Assembly (NCBI RefSeq): GCF_958979055.1
Contig: NC_084894.1
Coordinates: 3,105,001-3,169,000 of the forward strand
From: Alnus glutinosa
Taxonomy: Eukaryota > Streptophyta > Magnoliopsida > Fagales > Betulaceae
Length of the DNA stretch: 64,000 nucleotides
Direction of reading: 5' to 3'
Part shown: positions 10,109-22,639 of the stretch, piece after piece
Layout: every line of letters starts with the position of its first letter
Position numbering within the stretch: position 1 is the first letter of the stretch
Notes under the pieces: model-generated
What the model was told of the DNA's origin: nothing
What the model saw: the letters and a program-made list of their open reading frames with translations, nothing else
Databases searched by the model: none
Position numbers and translations under genes: made by a program

Positions 10109-11005
10109 TATTGAGACAAGAGTTACAAGAACTAGAGACAATATTACAAGAGTTACAAGATTTATTATATTGTTGTTAATGTAGAAGTAGAATAGATTTG
10201 CAACGTTTAAACTATTTCTCTATAAAGAGAATCTTGTATACAAACAAACGAATTAAGAAAGATGTAGCCAACAAAAGGTTTTGACGGGTAGATGTACGCT
10301 ATAGGCCGAACTGCCTTAATTCTCTGTCTCTCTTTCTTGTTCTCGTCTCTTTCATAGATTATGTGATCTTACATGGTATCAGACCTATAGGCTAACGCTA
10401 GTATTCAATCATGTGCCATTTTTTTTTTTTTTGGTTCACTCATTTTTTTTGCATCCTGTATCATAAACCGAAATTAAAATGCCCACAAATATCCATCGTG
10501 TGCCAATTTCTTTTTTTCTTGGGTTTTCTCATCCTTCCACATTTTCTCATTTTGTGATGGAGCTATTTCTCTTATCACACCCACGTGAGTCTCTCTTTGT
10601 CAAGATGACATGTCGCACTACCATTGTTTCCTCTACCAACAAATACTAGACACCCAAAGTTGCCAATGCCGGCCAAAGTCATCGATGTTCAAGTCCTGGC
10701 CATAGTAGTCGATGCTGGCTAGAGTTGCTGCATTCCAAGTTTCGGTTATAGAAACCGACGTTCCAATCCCGGCCATAGTAGCCATTTTTTTTCTAGCCCT
10801 TAGATGTTCAAGAGATCAAACCTTAACATCCGTGATTTACCGTTGGGTTTGCGGAGGCATATTGAGACAAGGGTTACAAGAACTCGAGAGACAATGTTAC
10901 AAGAGTTACAAGCACTGAAGAGACAAGAGTTACAAGATGATAAATTAGATTTATTGTTGTTAATATAGAAGTAGTATAAACTTGTAACATTTAGACTATT
11001 TTTCT
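10109..11005 (+). mobile_element. TRIM-like mini LTR retrotransposon, copy I
   Basis: The left LTR runs about 10109-10373 (TATTGAGACAAG...GATCTTACA). It is followed directly by TGGTATCAGA, a primer-binding site matching initiator tRNA-Met. About 490 bp of non-coding DNA follow, then a purine-rich GCGGAGGCA and a second LTR start (TATTGAGACAAGGGTTACAAG, 10860). The right LTR is cut at 11005 by a CACTA-type terminus. With about 265-bp LTRs and no gag or pol, it fits a terminal-repeat retrotransposon in miniature, or an extreme deletion derivative of a copia element. Copies are at 31403 and 43993. Confidence 0.7.
10374..10385 (+). promoter_or_regulatory. Primer-binding site (initiator tRNA-Met type)
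   Basis: TGGTATCAGACC follows the LTR end ACA with no gap. Copy III has the perfect TGGTATCAGAGC (44271-44282), and copy II has one substitution (TGGTAACAGAGC). Confidence 0.75.
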
Positions 11006-11222
11006 CACTACAAAAAAAATCTCCATTTCTGGACGGTTTGAAACCGTCTAGAAATGGTAAAAAACTATCTGGAATAAAGTCCAGACGGATTAAAAAATCG
11101 TCCAGAATTTTTCGTTGGGAATTCGGACTTTGGACGATTTGGGCAAAACAGTCCAGAATTAACAATTTTTTTTTCTTTGGTATTATTTTCATTAATGATA
11201 TAATGGTATTATATTCGTTTTA
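11006..11222 (+). mobile_element. CACTA-type terminus with subterminal repeats, copy I
   Basis: CACTACAAAAAAAAT begins at 11006 inside the TRIM LTR. It is followed by short direct and inverted motifs (TTCTGGACGG, CCGTCTAGAA, GTCCAGACGG, CGTCCAGAATT), the arrangement usual at CACTA ends. No opposite terminus or transposase was found, so this is a truncated element. It is repeated at 32301-32516. Confidence 0.6.
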
Positions 11223-11586
11223 GTCAAGAATTAATAATCTCTCTCTCCGTATATTCAGCTCCACAATCTCCCTCTCTTTCTCTCAGTACACAAACCGATC
11301 GGTTTCTTACCCCTTTGATGAACCACATTCTTGCTCAGTCTCACTCTGCACAGACAACAAATTGCAAACAATTTAAACCAATTAACTAAAACAAAATGAA
11401 CAAAAATCAGAAATGCTCAAACCTTTTTCACTCTTTGAACGACAATAAACAAATATTCAAAACCCATAACATCAAACATAGCAAGTCTACAACAATATAC
11501 ACCGGCCTGCGACAGAGAAATAGAGAGGAAATTAGATCTGGCCGGAAATCTGTCAACCCACTCCAACCCACGCGCACCGCCCGGCA
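11223..11586. other. Gene-free stretch
   Basis: CT-rich and AT-rich DNA conserved at 32517-32940 in copy II. No gene was recognised. Confidence 0.5.
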
Positions 11587-11749
11587 ACAGAGAAAGAGAG
11601 AGACGAAGAGAGATCCGGCACCCACGCACACCGGCCGGCGATAGAGAAAGAGAGAGATGAAGAGAGATCCGGCACCCACGCACACCGGCCGATGACAGAG
11701 AAAGAGAAAGGAAGAGAGATCCGGTCAGAAATCCACGCACACCGGCCGG
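11587..11749. repeat. 54-bp minisatellite, three units
   Basis: Units start at 11587, 11641 and 11695, each of the form ACAGAGAAAGAGAGAGA... GATCCGGCACCCACGCACAC CGGCCG. A related, diverged unit precedes at about 11511. The array is repeated at about 32943-33110. The minus-strand ORFs here come from this repeat. Confidence 0.85.
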
Positions 11750-11750
11750 A

Positions 11751-11830
11751 TTTGATCCCTTATTAGACTTCTGATTTGATCATTTATTAGACTTCTGATT
11801 TGATCCCTTATTAGACTTCTGATCTGATTA
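11751..11830. repeat. Short tandem repeat, about 28 bp
   Basis: GATCCCTTATTAGACTTCTG recurs three times with slight variation directly after the minisatellite. The same run is present in copy II at about 33112-33190. Confidence 0.75.
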
Positions 11831-12400
11831 GACCATGAGTCCCAATTCCACCAAGAATAAGACTACTGATCAAACTACTCTTGGACTAAAAGTCCTATCC
11901 CGGTAGAGGGATATGACTGTTAATCGGATTATGACTCTAACATTAATTCAACTTAGAGTAGAGTCATAATCCATATCTACTAAGATAAAAGATACCTGAT
12001 TTCTCGGAAATAGCTGCAAAGCATCAATCTCCGGGGATTAGACTTCCCAGAGTCCTGCTGTCTCCTCTTTAGACCGGGTTGAGTGGAATTCATTCCCAAC
12101 GTACACAAATGAATTTTCAGATGTAGTCCCAACCGCCAACACACTTTTAGGTAAACTTTTAGAAAAATGTATTAAAATTTTATGGTCAGATATTCAGTCC
12201 TAAACGAATTGGAGACTTTAAGGCAAAATGTGAATTCGATCTACTTTTTATTTCAAATTATTTAATTTCTACTCAATATTTCCATGTTCTGGAAAGTCCC
12301 AAAACAAATTAGGGTTAAACACATTTTTGTTCCCTAAATTTTGACAATTTTATTTTTTAGTTCCTAGGTTTCAATTCGCATCACAGATGGTATCTCAATT
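11831..12400. other. Gene-free stretch before the copia fragment
   Basis: Near 12313-12460 a phrase of the type TTGTTCCCTAAATTTTGACAA leads into CCGCCACGTGTAC, resembling the ends of MULE-like MITEs. It abuts copia coding DNA whose gag part is missing. Confidence 0.4.
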
Positions 12401-12579
12401 TTGGGAAAAGATCAAATTAGTACCTCAATTAAGTTTTATGTCCAAAAATTAACGGTCCGCCACGTGTACAAGCTCCCTTCATCCGTCTCACCCAATCCAC
12501 TGTCTTCTCATTGCTGTCCGTCTCCTCCTCCTCACAATCACATCTTGTGCTCTTCTATGCTCCCTTCCTCCCGTGCACC

Positions 12580-13400
12580 TTCTGCCTCGGTTGGAGAACG
12601 CACCTCACTCGGTCACTGGCACTCAGGGCTTGGTCATCCAGCACTCCGTGTTTGCTTCCAAGTTATCTCTAAGTTTCATTTACCAGTTCTTAAAAATAAT
12701 GCTTACGTGAGCTGCTCTACCTGCCACTCGTCAAAAAGCAAACATATTTCTTTTCCTTTATCCTCAACACGTGTTAATAATCCGTTAGAGTTGATATACA
12801 CTGATGTTTGGGAACCATCTCCTATGCTTTCTTCTCAAGGAAATAAATATTGTGTTTCTTTTTTGGATGCTCATAGCAGATATACTTTGTTACTTCCAAT
12901 GTCCAATAAAAGTGATGTGTGCAACATCTTTCTTCAATTTCAAAAGAAAGTTGAGCGATTGATCTCTTCAAAAATCAAAATCATTCAATCTGATAGGGGA
13001 GGCGAATTTTGCTCCCCCTCCAAAATTTTACAGAACATAGGTATTCCCATTCTCTTATGTCCCCATACACACCAACAAAATGGTGCCATAGAATGCAAGC
13101 ATCGCCATATTATTGAAACTGGACTCGCTCTCCTTTCACTTGCTTATGTTCCCTTAACTCACTGGGATGATGCTTTTTAAACCGCTTGCTTTCTAATAAA
13201 TCGTCTACCCACTCCTCTCTTAAAGAATTCATCAGCTTATGAAATTCTTTTTCAATCCTCCCCAGATTACTCTCATCTACGCATTTTTGGGTGTGCCTGT
13301 TGGCCAAATTTACGTCCATATAATTCTCATAAACTCTAACCTCGTCCAGGTCGGTGTGTGTTTTTAGTATACAATTTTTCCCTTTCAAAACAAAACCACA
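12580..13400 (+). pseudogene. Ty1/copia integrase fragment, copy I
   Basis: GHWHSGLGHPALRVC and SCSTCHSSKSKH form the GAG-pre-integrase/HHCC zinc region. The core follows with Asp in IYTDVWEPSP, Asp in IIQSDRGGEF and Glu in QQNGAIECKHRH, so the DDE triad is still readable. A TAA ends the frame at 13178 (AF*TACFLINR), and the frame continues RLPTPLLKNSSAYEIL and LRIFGCACWPNLRPYN. Gag and protease are missing upstream. The rest of the polyprotein continues at 16620 after a 3-kb insertion. Confidence 0.9.
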
Positions 13401-13568
13401 TAAAATTCTGATTCTAATTCTATTGGACCTATTCTCACTCAGCCCATCACATCATTTCCCACTTCTCTACCAGCCCACTCTAATCTCTTCTAATCCCAAC
13501 TTACACCAAGCCCGGTAATCCCCTCTCCACATCAATTCTAATCCAGAAACTTCCACTTCCACTATTCC

Positions 13569-16500
13569 TGTAACGACCCGGTTTTTACAAAAATGCGTAA
13601 ATAATTATGTGTCGTTACTACTTCAGAGACGATAAATCTCGCAGCGAAAAAATACGAATATCTTTTTTTTCTTTTTTCTTTTTCAAACATCAGGGACAAT
13701 TCCCTTACAATACATTCAGGGCTTTAACTGAAATTCCTCTAGATGTACATTAAAAGTCCTTTAATGTTCTTTACACTAATTATAATGAAATACGTGTCAC
13801 AAATGACACAAAAGCATACATGAAAACTTACTAAATACAAGTAAATTCCTAAACATGTTATTTACAAAAAAGTACAAACATTGATAGGTACAAAGCACTA
13901 AAACCTAACTATAATAGCTTTAAATCTCTTAAGCTAGTAGTCAATCCAATCTATAATATTCAGAACCTGCGCAAACATCTATGAGACGGTGGTTATTACT
14001 ACAACCTCATAGTTATATAAGTGAGCTAACTATCAATCAATAATATCATGGATTATGCATTATTTAAGGACAGAGATAACATAACGATGAGATCAGTTTT
14101 CCATGCAAAGTTTTAAACAGTTGAATATACTCATTGCACTCCACTCGTTTGAAGTCGTTTACTCGGTTAGCATCTTTCTCGATGCCGTTTCCTCTACATT
14201 ACGTTTTGATTATCTTATTTCTACACTAGCAGAGTACGTTCCACGTCACTCTCCTAACACTTTGGAAGACGTTGACTCCCAATATTAATAATTATGATTT
14301 CCGGTTTTAGGCACTATTCTCATCCTGAACCTCTGAGCTACGTTAAAACCCAATATTTATAGGTTGATTATTAACAGTATGTAATAATCATTCACACGCA
14401 TCCAATTAAAATAAAACATAAACACAACACTATTGAAATCTAGTACTACCCTCAGTAAATAATTTATACTTACAACCCTTTTGTGCAGTCACAATTCATC
14501 ATCTGTATCAAATACATAGATATGTGCATAGAAGGTTAATATCATTACTTTTAGAAACTTATGAGTTATGCCTAAACATGAGCCCTAATCATTCATATAT
14601 GCATACATAGAAGCAATTATCTTTGGAACATCATCTACATTAATTGTTACTTAACATAACATAGTTAAGTTCTAATATTATTTTTCAATCATAACACCTA
14701 AACTCATTTTCTGCAAAAATACTAACACATCTAACAAAAACATCCGTTTTAAAACATATTAACTCTTAACAATTATTTGAACCAACATATATTAGAAATC
14801 AAAGTAAAACAGCATACTCAATTTGCATAATTAATTTCATATCAAACCATATAACAACTCAACAACAATACTCATAAATTTTCCTTAGATTATAAAATTC
14901 ACCCAAATAATATTCAACCATTTTTCTATAAAACACCAAAATTGAGTTTCTTTAAAAATACTAATTTACCTACGTTTCCATCTTTGATTAACACTATAAC
15001 ATCAATACTTAACCAATTTTTAAGGGTCCAACTAATCCCATCATCAATTATAATTCACTCATATATATATAAACCTCCAACAACATCAACCCAATAATCA
15101 TCTTAACCAAATCTAATAACAATCCTAACTCAGCCCACAATAAGCTTATAATATAATTCAAAAACCCATTTCAAAATATCACAATACTCATCATTGGTTC
15201 ACTCACAACAGGGAACCAAGGCATGTACGGTGAATCTCATGCATCACAGGCCAATCAACAATAATCCAAATCTCACAATAATACAATCAAACCAACATCC
15301 AACAATAATTACAATTTAGTTTAACTCTAGAACCCAAAATCTCCATGGTACACACACACACACGGAAACTCATCCCCTAATTTCTACCCCGAACAGAGTT
15401 TGGTCATAATACCCAAACATCAATAACCAAATCTAAATCCACATACAGAAACTTAGTCAGCACAGGGGATATAAAATCCACAAAACAGGGGAAACACACT
15501 CACTGCCAATATTCCACAAATCACCCAAACCAGAATACTCATCAATTCCTAAATACCATGCATAGCCGAAACACAATCAATCGAGAACCCCCAAAAATCA
15601 TCAAACCCTAATTCAACAATAGGCAAATCAATCCACAAAATTACAGGATTTATACCTTGGGGATTTTCTCAAAAAATCCTCTGGAAATCGCCGGAGAATC
15701 TACCGGAAAATCGCATCCTGAAGTCGCCGGAAAATCAGCCTTCAAGCCGTCGGGTTCGGCTCTGCCTGTCCGGAAATCACACCAGTAACGGCCGGAAAAC
15801 GTACATGGAGGACCGGGTCTTCTTCTCCAGTTCAGCGGGTCACGGGTCTCTCGAGTCTCACTCTCTCGTGTCCTGTTTTATGCAAGAAGAGCTAGAAGGG
15901 CAGTGAGCTGGCGTAGGTGACTCATGAAAGTCATCGTGAGTGTGATAAAGATAAAAGGGTGAGTCATCAAATACAACGATGAGTTTACAAAATATCAACA
16001 GGAATTTTGATTAATTTACGGTTAAGTTCTTTAGATAATTTAACTTGAATTAATTTGTAGATGTTTTACAAAATCTATTAGTTACATTTTTAACGCAGAT
16101 ATTATCACCTCAAATCTTTATCAATTTAATCTAACTCATTAAGATTATAATCTAAGTCCGTTTTGAATTTAGTTCGTTTCATTGTCAATATTATTATCTC
16201 AATAATATTATAACACCATAAATATATATATAGTAAATATCACGTCATAATATTAATCATCGATATTATTATATCAATTAATCTGCTGATTAATTCAGTC
16301 TGTCTATTAATTAATCTGATAATATTATTAGAGTCTAATAATATTATTCTTTATTTATAAAATTATGGTTTATAAATAATAAGACCAAGGTTTCATAATT
16401 ATTCATGTATTCCTTATTCTTTATCGGCGATTAAAATATCATGTTTAAAGCCACGTATTTTATTAACTACAGAATGCGAATATTGTTTCCTACAATATTA

Positions 16501-16619
16501 AGCCGTTCAAGCGTCGAGTCTTGTAGATCGAAAGTCAATTCTAGATTTGTCTACTTTACTTAGTCTTAAATTCTAATTTAAGATATTTTATTTTATTACT
16601 TAAAATCTAGAATGATACA
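13569..16619. mobile_element. Solo LTR (about 3 kb) splitting the copia element
   Basis: The insert starts TGTAACGACCCGG and ends AGAATGATACA, with a perfect 5-bp direct repeat ATTCC at 13564-13568 and 16620-16624. TGT...ACA ends, 5-bp target duplication, 3051 bp and no gag/pol identify a solo LTR, of the long-LTR gypsy type by inference. The GGGTCGTTACA end (minus strand) suggests minus orientation. The left part is also present in copy II (34928-37497), so insertion predates that duplication. Confidence 0.8.
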
Positions 16620-18146
16620 ATTCCCTCATCTCCTTCATTGCACCAGGCTGATACGTTGCCTCAAACAAATCCCAACCCAGCTCATAAATTCCCATCCCAT
16701 GCAACCCCTAGCAAAAAACATCTTCAAATCCAACGTGTTCAAAGATGGTTCTTCCCATCATCCCATTGCTCATGCTTTAATTGCAACAGGTGATCTCACG
16801 GCCATAGAGCCAACCTTGCGTCTTGTTCCAGCTTCTACAGTCAAAAATTTGGTTGGTTGCAAGTGGGTCTTCCGCATCAAGAGGAAAGCCGATGGCTCAA
16901 TCGATCACTACAAAGCTCGATTAGTCGCCAAGGGATTCCATCAACAAGCAGGTGTTGATTATTCAGAGACCTACAGCCCGGTAATCAAACCCACCACGAT
17001 ACGTTTGGTCCTCTCCATTGCTCTCTCCTTTGGTTAGCTATAAAACAAATAGACATCTAGAATGCATTTTTACATGGATTGTTATCTGAAGAAGTATATA
17101 TGTCTCAACCCCTGTGATTTTCTCATCCCCAATTTCCTGACTATGTTTGTCGTCTACAAAAGGCTATATATGGTTTAAAACAAGCCTCACGTACGTGGTT
17201 CTCTCGATTATGCTCAAAGCTTATTGAATTTGGTTTTACGGCTTCTCAATCAGATTCGTCTTTATTTATATTCAAATCTGCAAATTTCATAACATATATT
17301 CTAATATATGTAGATGATATTATCATCACAAGTTCTAAGCCAGAAGCAATTACTGAATTGCTAAACCTAATGGAATCAGAATTTGCAATCAAGCAACTCG
17401 ATGATTTGAATTTTTTCTTGGGTATTGAAGTGTCCAAGGAGTCAGATGGAATCATCCTTTCTCAACGCTGGTATATTCTGGACATACTGCACCGCACAAA
17501 AATGACTGATGCCAAGACTATTAGCACTCCCATGGCAACCTCAATTCACTTATGTGCAATTGATGGTGAAATTTTTGATGACCCTACTCTTTACCAAAGT
17601 ACAATTAGTGCTTTCCAATATCTGCAACTTACAAGACCAGACATTGGCTTCACTGTAAATCGTCTCTCTCAATTTATGCAAAAACCATTGTTACCACATT
17701 GGCAAACTACTAAGCATTTCTTGCAGTATCTTAAACAGACAGTCAACTTTGGGTTACGCATTCCACAATTTCCTCCTTCTTCATTGCAAGCATTCTCTGA
17801 TGCGGATTGGGTTGGTTCCTGGGATGACCGATGGTCCACTGGAGGCTATTGTGTCTATTTAGGCAGAAATCTTATTTCTTGGAGCTGCAAAAAGCAAGCT
17901 ACTGTTGCAAGATCAAACACTGAGGCAGAGTATAAAGCCTTAGCAAATGCTGCTGCCGTGCTCACATGGTTGCAATCTTTATTGACAGAACTCGGCATCT
18001 CAGTTCGTGTGCCTCCCGTGTTATGGTGTGACAATATTGGTGCAACCTACCTCTCCTCAAATCCGGTCTTTTATGCTCGCACCAGGCATGTAGCTGATTT
18101 TCACTTTGTTCGTGAAATGGTAGCTTCCAAATTCCTTAACATTTAG
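16620..18146 (+). pseudogene. Ty1/copia reverse transcriptase and RNase H
   Basis: The copia pol resumes here: [20 protein letters not shown] and [13 protein letters not shown] start reverse transcriptase, and YVDDIII near 17308 is the catalytic motif. [13 protein letters not shown] and [15 protein letters not shown] close it. RNase H is seen in [34 protein letters not shown] and [15 protein letters not shown]. Stop codons and frame changes between 17037 and 17357 kill the copy; the C-terminal 262-residue frame (17358-18146) is open. This part is not duplicated elsewhere in the window. Confidence 0.92.
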
Positions 18147-18265
18147 TTCATCACCCCTAAAGACCAAGTTCCAAACGTCTTCACCTAGCCACTGTCTTCT
18201 TTGAGATTTTCAACACTAAGGGACAAGCTTAGAGTTGTTTCACTCCCTCCGAGCTTGAGGGGGCA

Positions 18266-18540
18266 TATTAAGGATAACTCTCATCAACAACATTTGAATT
18301 TAAACAATAGCACTAGATAGATTACTAACTGATATTTGAATTATCATATATCTCATATTCAGTTTATATACGCACATTCAAATATCATAGCTATCTAAGA
18401 TAAGCTGAAAAGTTCTAGTGCAACTCTATAGGTATTGTTATTCTGTTTGTAATTCAGTTATACGTTTGCTATAAATACATTGAGCCATAGCTTGATTAAG
18501 CAAGGCGGTTAAGCACATTAAAAAATTGTATTCTATCACA
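18266..18540 (+). repeat. 3' LTR of the copia element
   Basis: A polypurine tract (GCTTGAGGGGGCA) ends at 18265 and the LTR starts TATTAAGGATAACTC. The promoter motif GCTATAAATACATTG lies near 18470, and the LTR ends CTATCACA, about 275 bp. The canonical TG start has mutated to TA. No 5' LTR of this element was found. Confidence 0.75.
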
Positions 18541-21500
18541 AACCCTGAATACTGTAGCAAGTTGATAAAAAACTCCAATCCAAACGTAAGCACTATTTTA
18601 TCCAAATATACCTATTTGACAATAACCAAGAAGTAGGCATAATGTTGCGATCCCAAATGTGTGCTTGGTGACATGATGTTTATGCCCTTTGCATTCAGAA
18701 AGATTAATATATAATTAGCTAGAGATGTAGCTACATATGACTATGAAAATATATTTCATCATCAAAGTCCTAAACATTATGCTAGTAAAATAAAATAAAC
18801 TAAGAAGAAAATAAAAACAAAGAAAAGTTGATAAAATGTTGAACATCGCCTTCTTTCTTCCAGAGTTGTGCTCCTTTTTATAAAGAAAAACATCTCATCT
18901 TCTTATTTTTCCCTCAATTATCGTGTGTGCAGCCGTATTTGATCCAGCTCATTTTTTTCTTTATTCAAAGGTCTTTTTTTTATTTGGATCACTAATTACA
19001 TTATACCTTTTATGCAAGTAGGAGTCTTCACTCTTCACACAGGTAAGAGTTCTCTTCTGGGTCCACTTATTGTCTTCTTTTTCAAGGACTTCTTTTAATT
19101 AAATAGGAACTCCTCTTCTTTTCATCATCTTTCTTTTTATTTCTTTTGTGATTCCTACAAAGCACAAACTCTTGCATTAATATATCATTTAAGCTCAAGA
19201 TTTATAATTAAATAATATTTCACAATTAAATGTAAAATGCAATAATTAAATCATAATAAAGTATGACAATACTTATTTTAATAGGAAAATAAGCACTTTT
19301 AAGCTATTATCACATTTATTGTCGAAATTGTTAACTATTCGAATAGCAAAATCTTTGAAAATCTCTGTCAAAACTTCTGCACATAAGACTATTATGGGCA
19401 AAAGCCTATTGTTTATTCAATTAAATTGTCTCTCAATATGGTAAGGCAGAAAATTATGTTGATGCAAGTATGCAAATTATGTCCTATGCAATTTGTTTTG
19501 GGCTTAAAAGATTATTCTAAATGCATAATTGGTAATTGATAAGCAAACTACAATGAGGATTTTGGTTAAATAAAGAAATGATTGATTATGGGAATATCAT
19601 TGTTAGGGAAAGAAGTACCAAGAGAGTCAAACAAGAGTAAGTACTTGATATATATACATATTAGGCCACCACTTCTAGCCCAAAAGTCTAAGATATGGGC
19701 TTGGGTTCATTTAGGTATATTAACATACTACTTTTTTTCTTTATACTTTCCCAATGTGGGACAATATTGCCCAGCGGGACAGAACACTCACAAGTAATCT
19801 CTCCCCTCACTTTGCCTTTATAAATTAGGCCAAGAGTGTTACCTACACATTCTTGATCAAGAGCCATCACACTCTTTTACCAGGAGCCAAACCAAATGTG
19901 TTAAACCAAGACACTCGAGGCTAACTATATATGGCTTTGATACCAATTCTTAGAACATTCTTCAAATTATTGAGAGCAAGTGGAGAGCAAATTATATTGT
20001 CCCCTAGTAGAAACCTCATATTTCAAGCTAACATTTTGGCCTCAATTATTTATTTGTTGTAATCTCATTTCCATCGATCTCTTGTCACGTCTCTTTCTTT
20101 GGTTATTGCTGTAGGAGAACGTGGACCTTTTTTCCATGGGATTGAGCCCTTTAGAATGGTTAAGTGCATGCATTTACCTTCGGCATCCTACTCATTTTCC
20201 ACTTTAGATTTCTCTGTGGTCTGCATAAAATACAAGACATTAATTAATGGAACACCGGCCACTACCTAATAGTTGGAAACATAAAACATAACAAGGTTAA
20301 ATAATTAATTAACCTACTGATATCAGCAGTGCAGAAGAAATTAATCATTTTTAATTAATTATTAATTTATTTCAGAGTTAGCAAATGGTACAAAAGCTCA
20401 CAATATACATAAAGGGTTAGTCCAAATCCATCTTACAAATCCCAAAATTCATCACCAGCTCTTGAGACACCAAGATTTTAATACTCTGAGTAATGTTACA
20501 TATTCAACTCATATCTCACTCTCATTTTACTGAACTAATGTGGCAGTTTTCATCAGTCTTTGTTAAAAAATAATAAAAATTCAAGAGCTGATAGGCATTT
20601 TAACATCAGCACAGTAGAATGAAAGAAGTATGATAGTTGAGTATTTAGAATCACGTGTATAAAATGTATTTAGAGTCGAGCTATGAAATGTTTATCCAAG
20701 CTCGAGCTTGTTGAAAATGTCATTCAAGCTGAGCCGGCTGAGCTGAGTATTCGACAAACTCGAGCGCGGCTCAAATAGGCATCATCATAAATAAGTATAA
20801 TATTAGCAAATAATTAGTCTAATATTATACTATATATATATATATAACTAATTAACTATATATAGTATAAGTATAGTACATAACTATAGTCAACTATGTA
20901 TGATGTGTAATATATGATGTTTATGTATACTTTTATGTACTTATATGCTAACTATTCAATATAACTATGTACTAATTAACTATTAAATCAGTCAATTGAC
21001 AACTTAACCATATGTCCATATGTCATAATATTATATACTATTGTTATAACTATAGTTAACATATACTAACACATTAATTAGCAGACTTAGTTATATACTT
21101 AAATATGTTACAACATATTTATAATATGAGTTAAACTAGCTGGCCTTGATTGAGTCAAGCGAGCGAGTTGAGTTGAGCTTTATACACGTTAGGCTCGCTA
21201 GCTTTAATTGAGTCTCATCAAGTGAGTCGGGTATGTGTCACTTAATAATCAAGTAGATTTCTCTAGTCACAATATAATTTTTGTTGTCAAGCATCGAGTT
21301 TAAACAAGCGGGTATCGAACGAGTTGTCAAACAGACTAATTCATTTGCACCTCTACGATCTTCTATCAATATTTATGTGGTGATATTCTATCATAGTTAA
21401 TTTATCCCTTTATTTTACATGTACTCTCTCTCATTTGGTTTGCTTGCAACATAATTTGCCATGTACAATTGGCAAAGACAGAAAAAAGAGTACCTCATAG

Positions 21501-21867
21501 GCACCTGAAAGGCTAAATGCCTATTTCTAAGGCCTTCTGTGTTGGATAGAGATCGCCAACAATGCGGGCGAACCTCTATGAAATCTGCATGTCCGGATAG
21601 GTGGTTGAGCAACCTAAAATTTATTTTGATAGGTGAGTCCCTATGAACTCTCACAATTGCTGTCTAAGTTGTTAACAATTTAAAAAAAAAAAAAAAAATT
21701 ACTGAAAATCACAGTCATTTCGTGCTCCGTACGTAACTTAAGTTAGATTATAATTGTATTTAAAATATCTATGTTGTTACATTGAAAGATCTATACATGG
21801 GAAGGCTAGCTTCTTAAGTTTGATTATAATTGTAATTCAAAATATCTATGTTACGTACATTGGAAGA

Positions 21868-21909
<42 letters not shown>

Positions 21910-22639
21910 TACGCTAGCTGGTTGTCCTTTCTATTAGGGTCGGCCGAGCCTAAGGTGCTACTCCGTATGAATTGCCCCTCCCAGCCCGAGACTTGCTAAC
22001 TCCACCCTAAACCAAGTCTTTTAATGCCTTGACTATGGTGTTTCATCAAGAGTGTTAGAATCTAGGTTTATTATATTAGATTTATATTTTTCTTATTAGG
22101 TTATTTCTTGTATGTGTGATTGTAATCAAATTCTAGCAATTTGATTAGTTATTTATATTGTCTTAACCTACCACCTTTTTCCTTATAGATAATTGGGGCC
22201 GGTTATTATAGTAATTTTTAATGATGAATGTAGGTGTCTAACACCAAATTACCTTAAAATTCTCTTGTCTCATTTTCTATTGCTTCCGCTATTTCTCTAT
22301 TTATATTTTATTTGTAATTAATCTTCACATGGAGGCCTTAAAAAAGTTAAGAAAATGTTACCCAGCTACTTAATTCTAGCTTAAGATGCTAATTTTATAA
22401 TTCTCTTCTTCAAAATTGTTCATCTTAAAAAATAAAAAATAAATAAAATTAATCTTATGTTTGAAGAAGATATCATTTAATTTACTACGTGAAGAAATTG
22501 GAGCAAGCAGTGACAAATGGAAGATAAGATTCCTAACTATATCTGCGACATTAATGTACTTCTAGAGCAACATGCATACATGCCCTCCCCTTAATGTACG
22601 TCGTTGTTAATGAAAGCTTTAATTAATTGACCTAATTAA
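18541..22639. other. Gene-free stretch, old repeat remnants
   Basis: No coding region was recognised. At 19932-19945 TGGCTTTGATACCA is the complement of a tRNA-Met-type primer-binding site, next to CCCAATGTGGGACAATATTG (near 19750). This hints at a minus-strand LTR-element remnant. A region around 20700-21330 has repeated GAGCTCGAGC-like and GAGTTGAGCT phrases. An AT microsatellite is at 21868-21906. Confidence 0.5.

Noticed and set aside
10712..10918. 68-residue ORF inside the TRIM-like element as a gag remnant
   Set aside because: It runs across the internal region into the second LTR and has no gag-like motif.
13110..13388. Minus-strand 92-residue ORF across the copia integrase (also at 34472-34747)
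   Set aside because: It is the antisense shadow of integrase coding sequence read on the plus strand.
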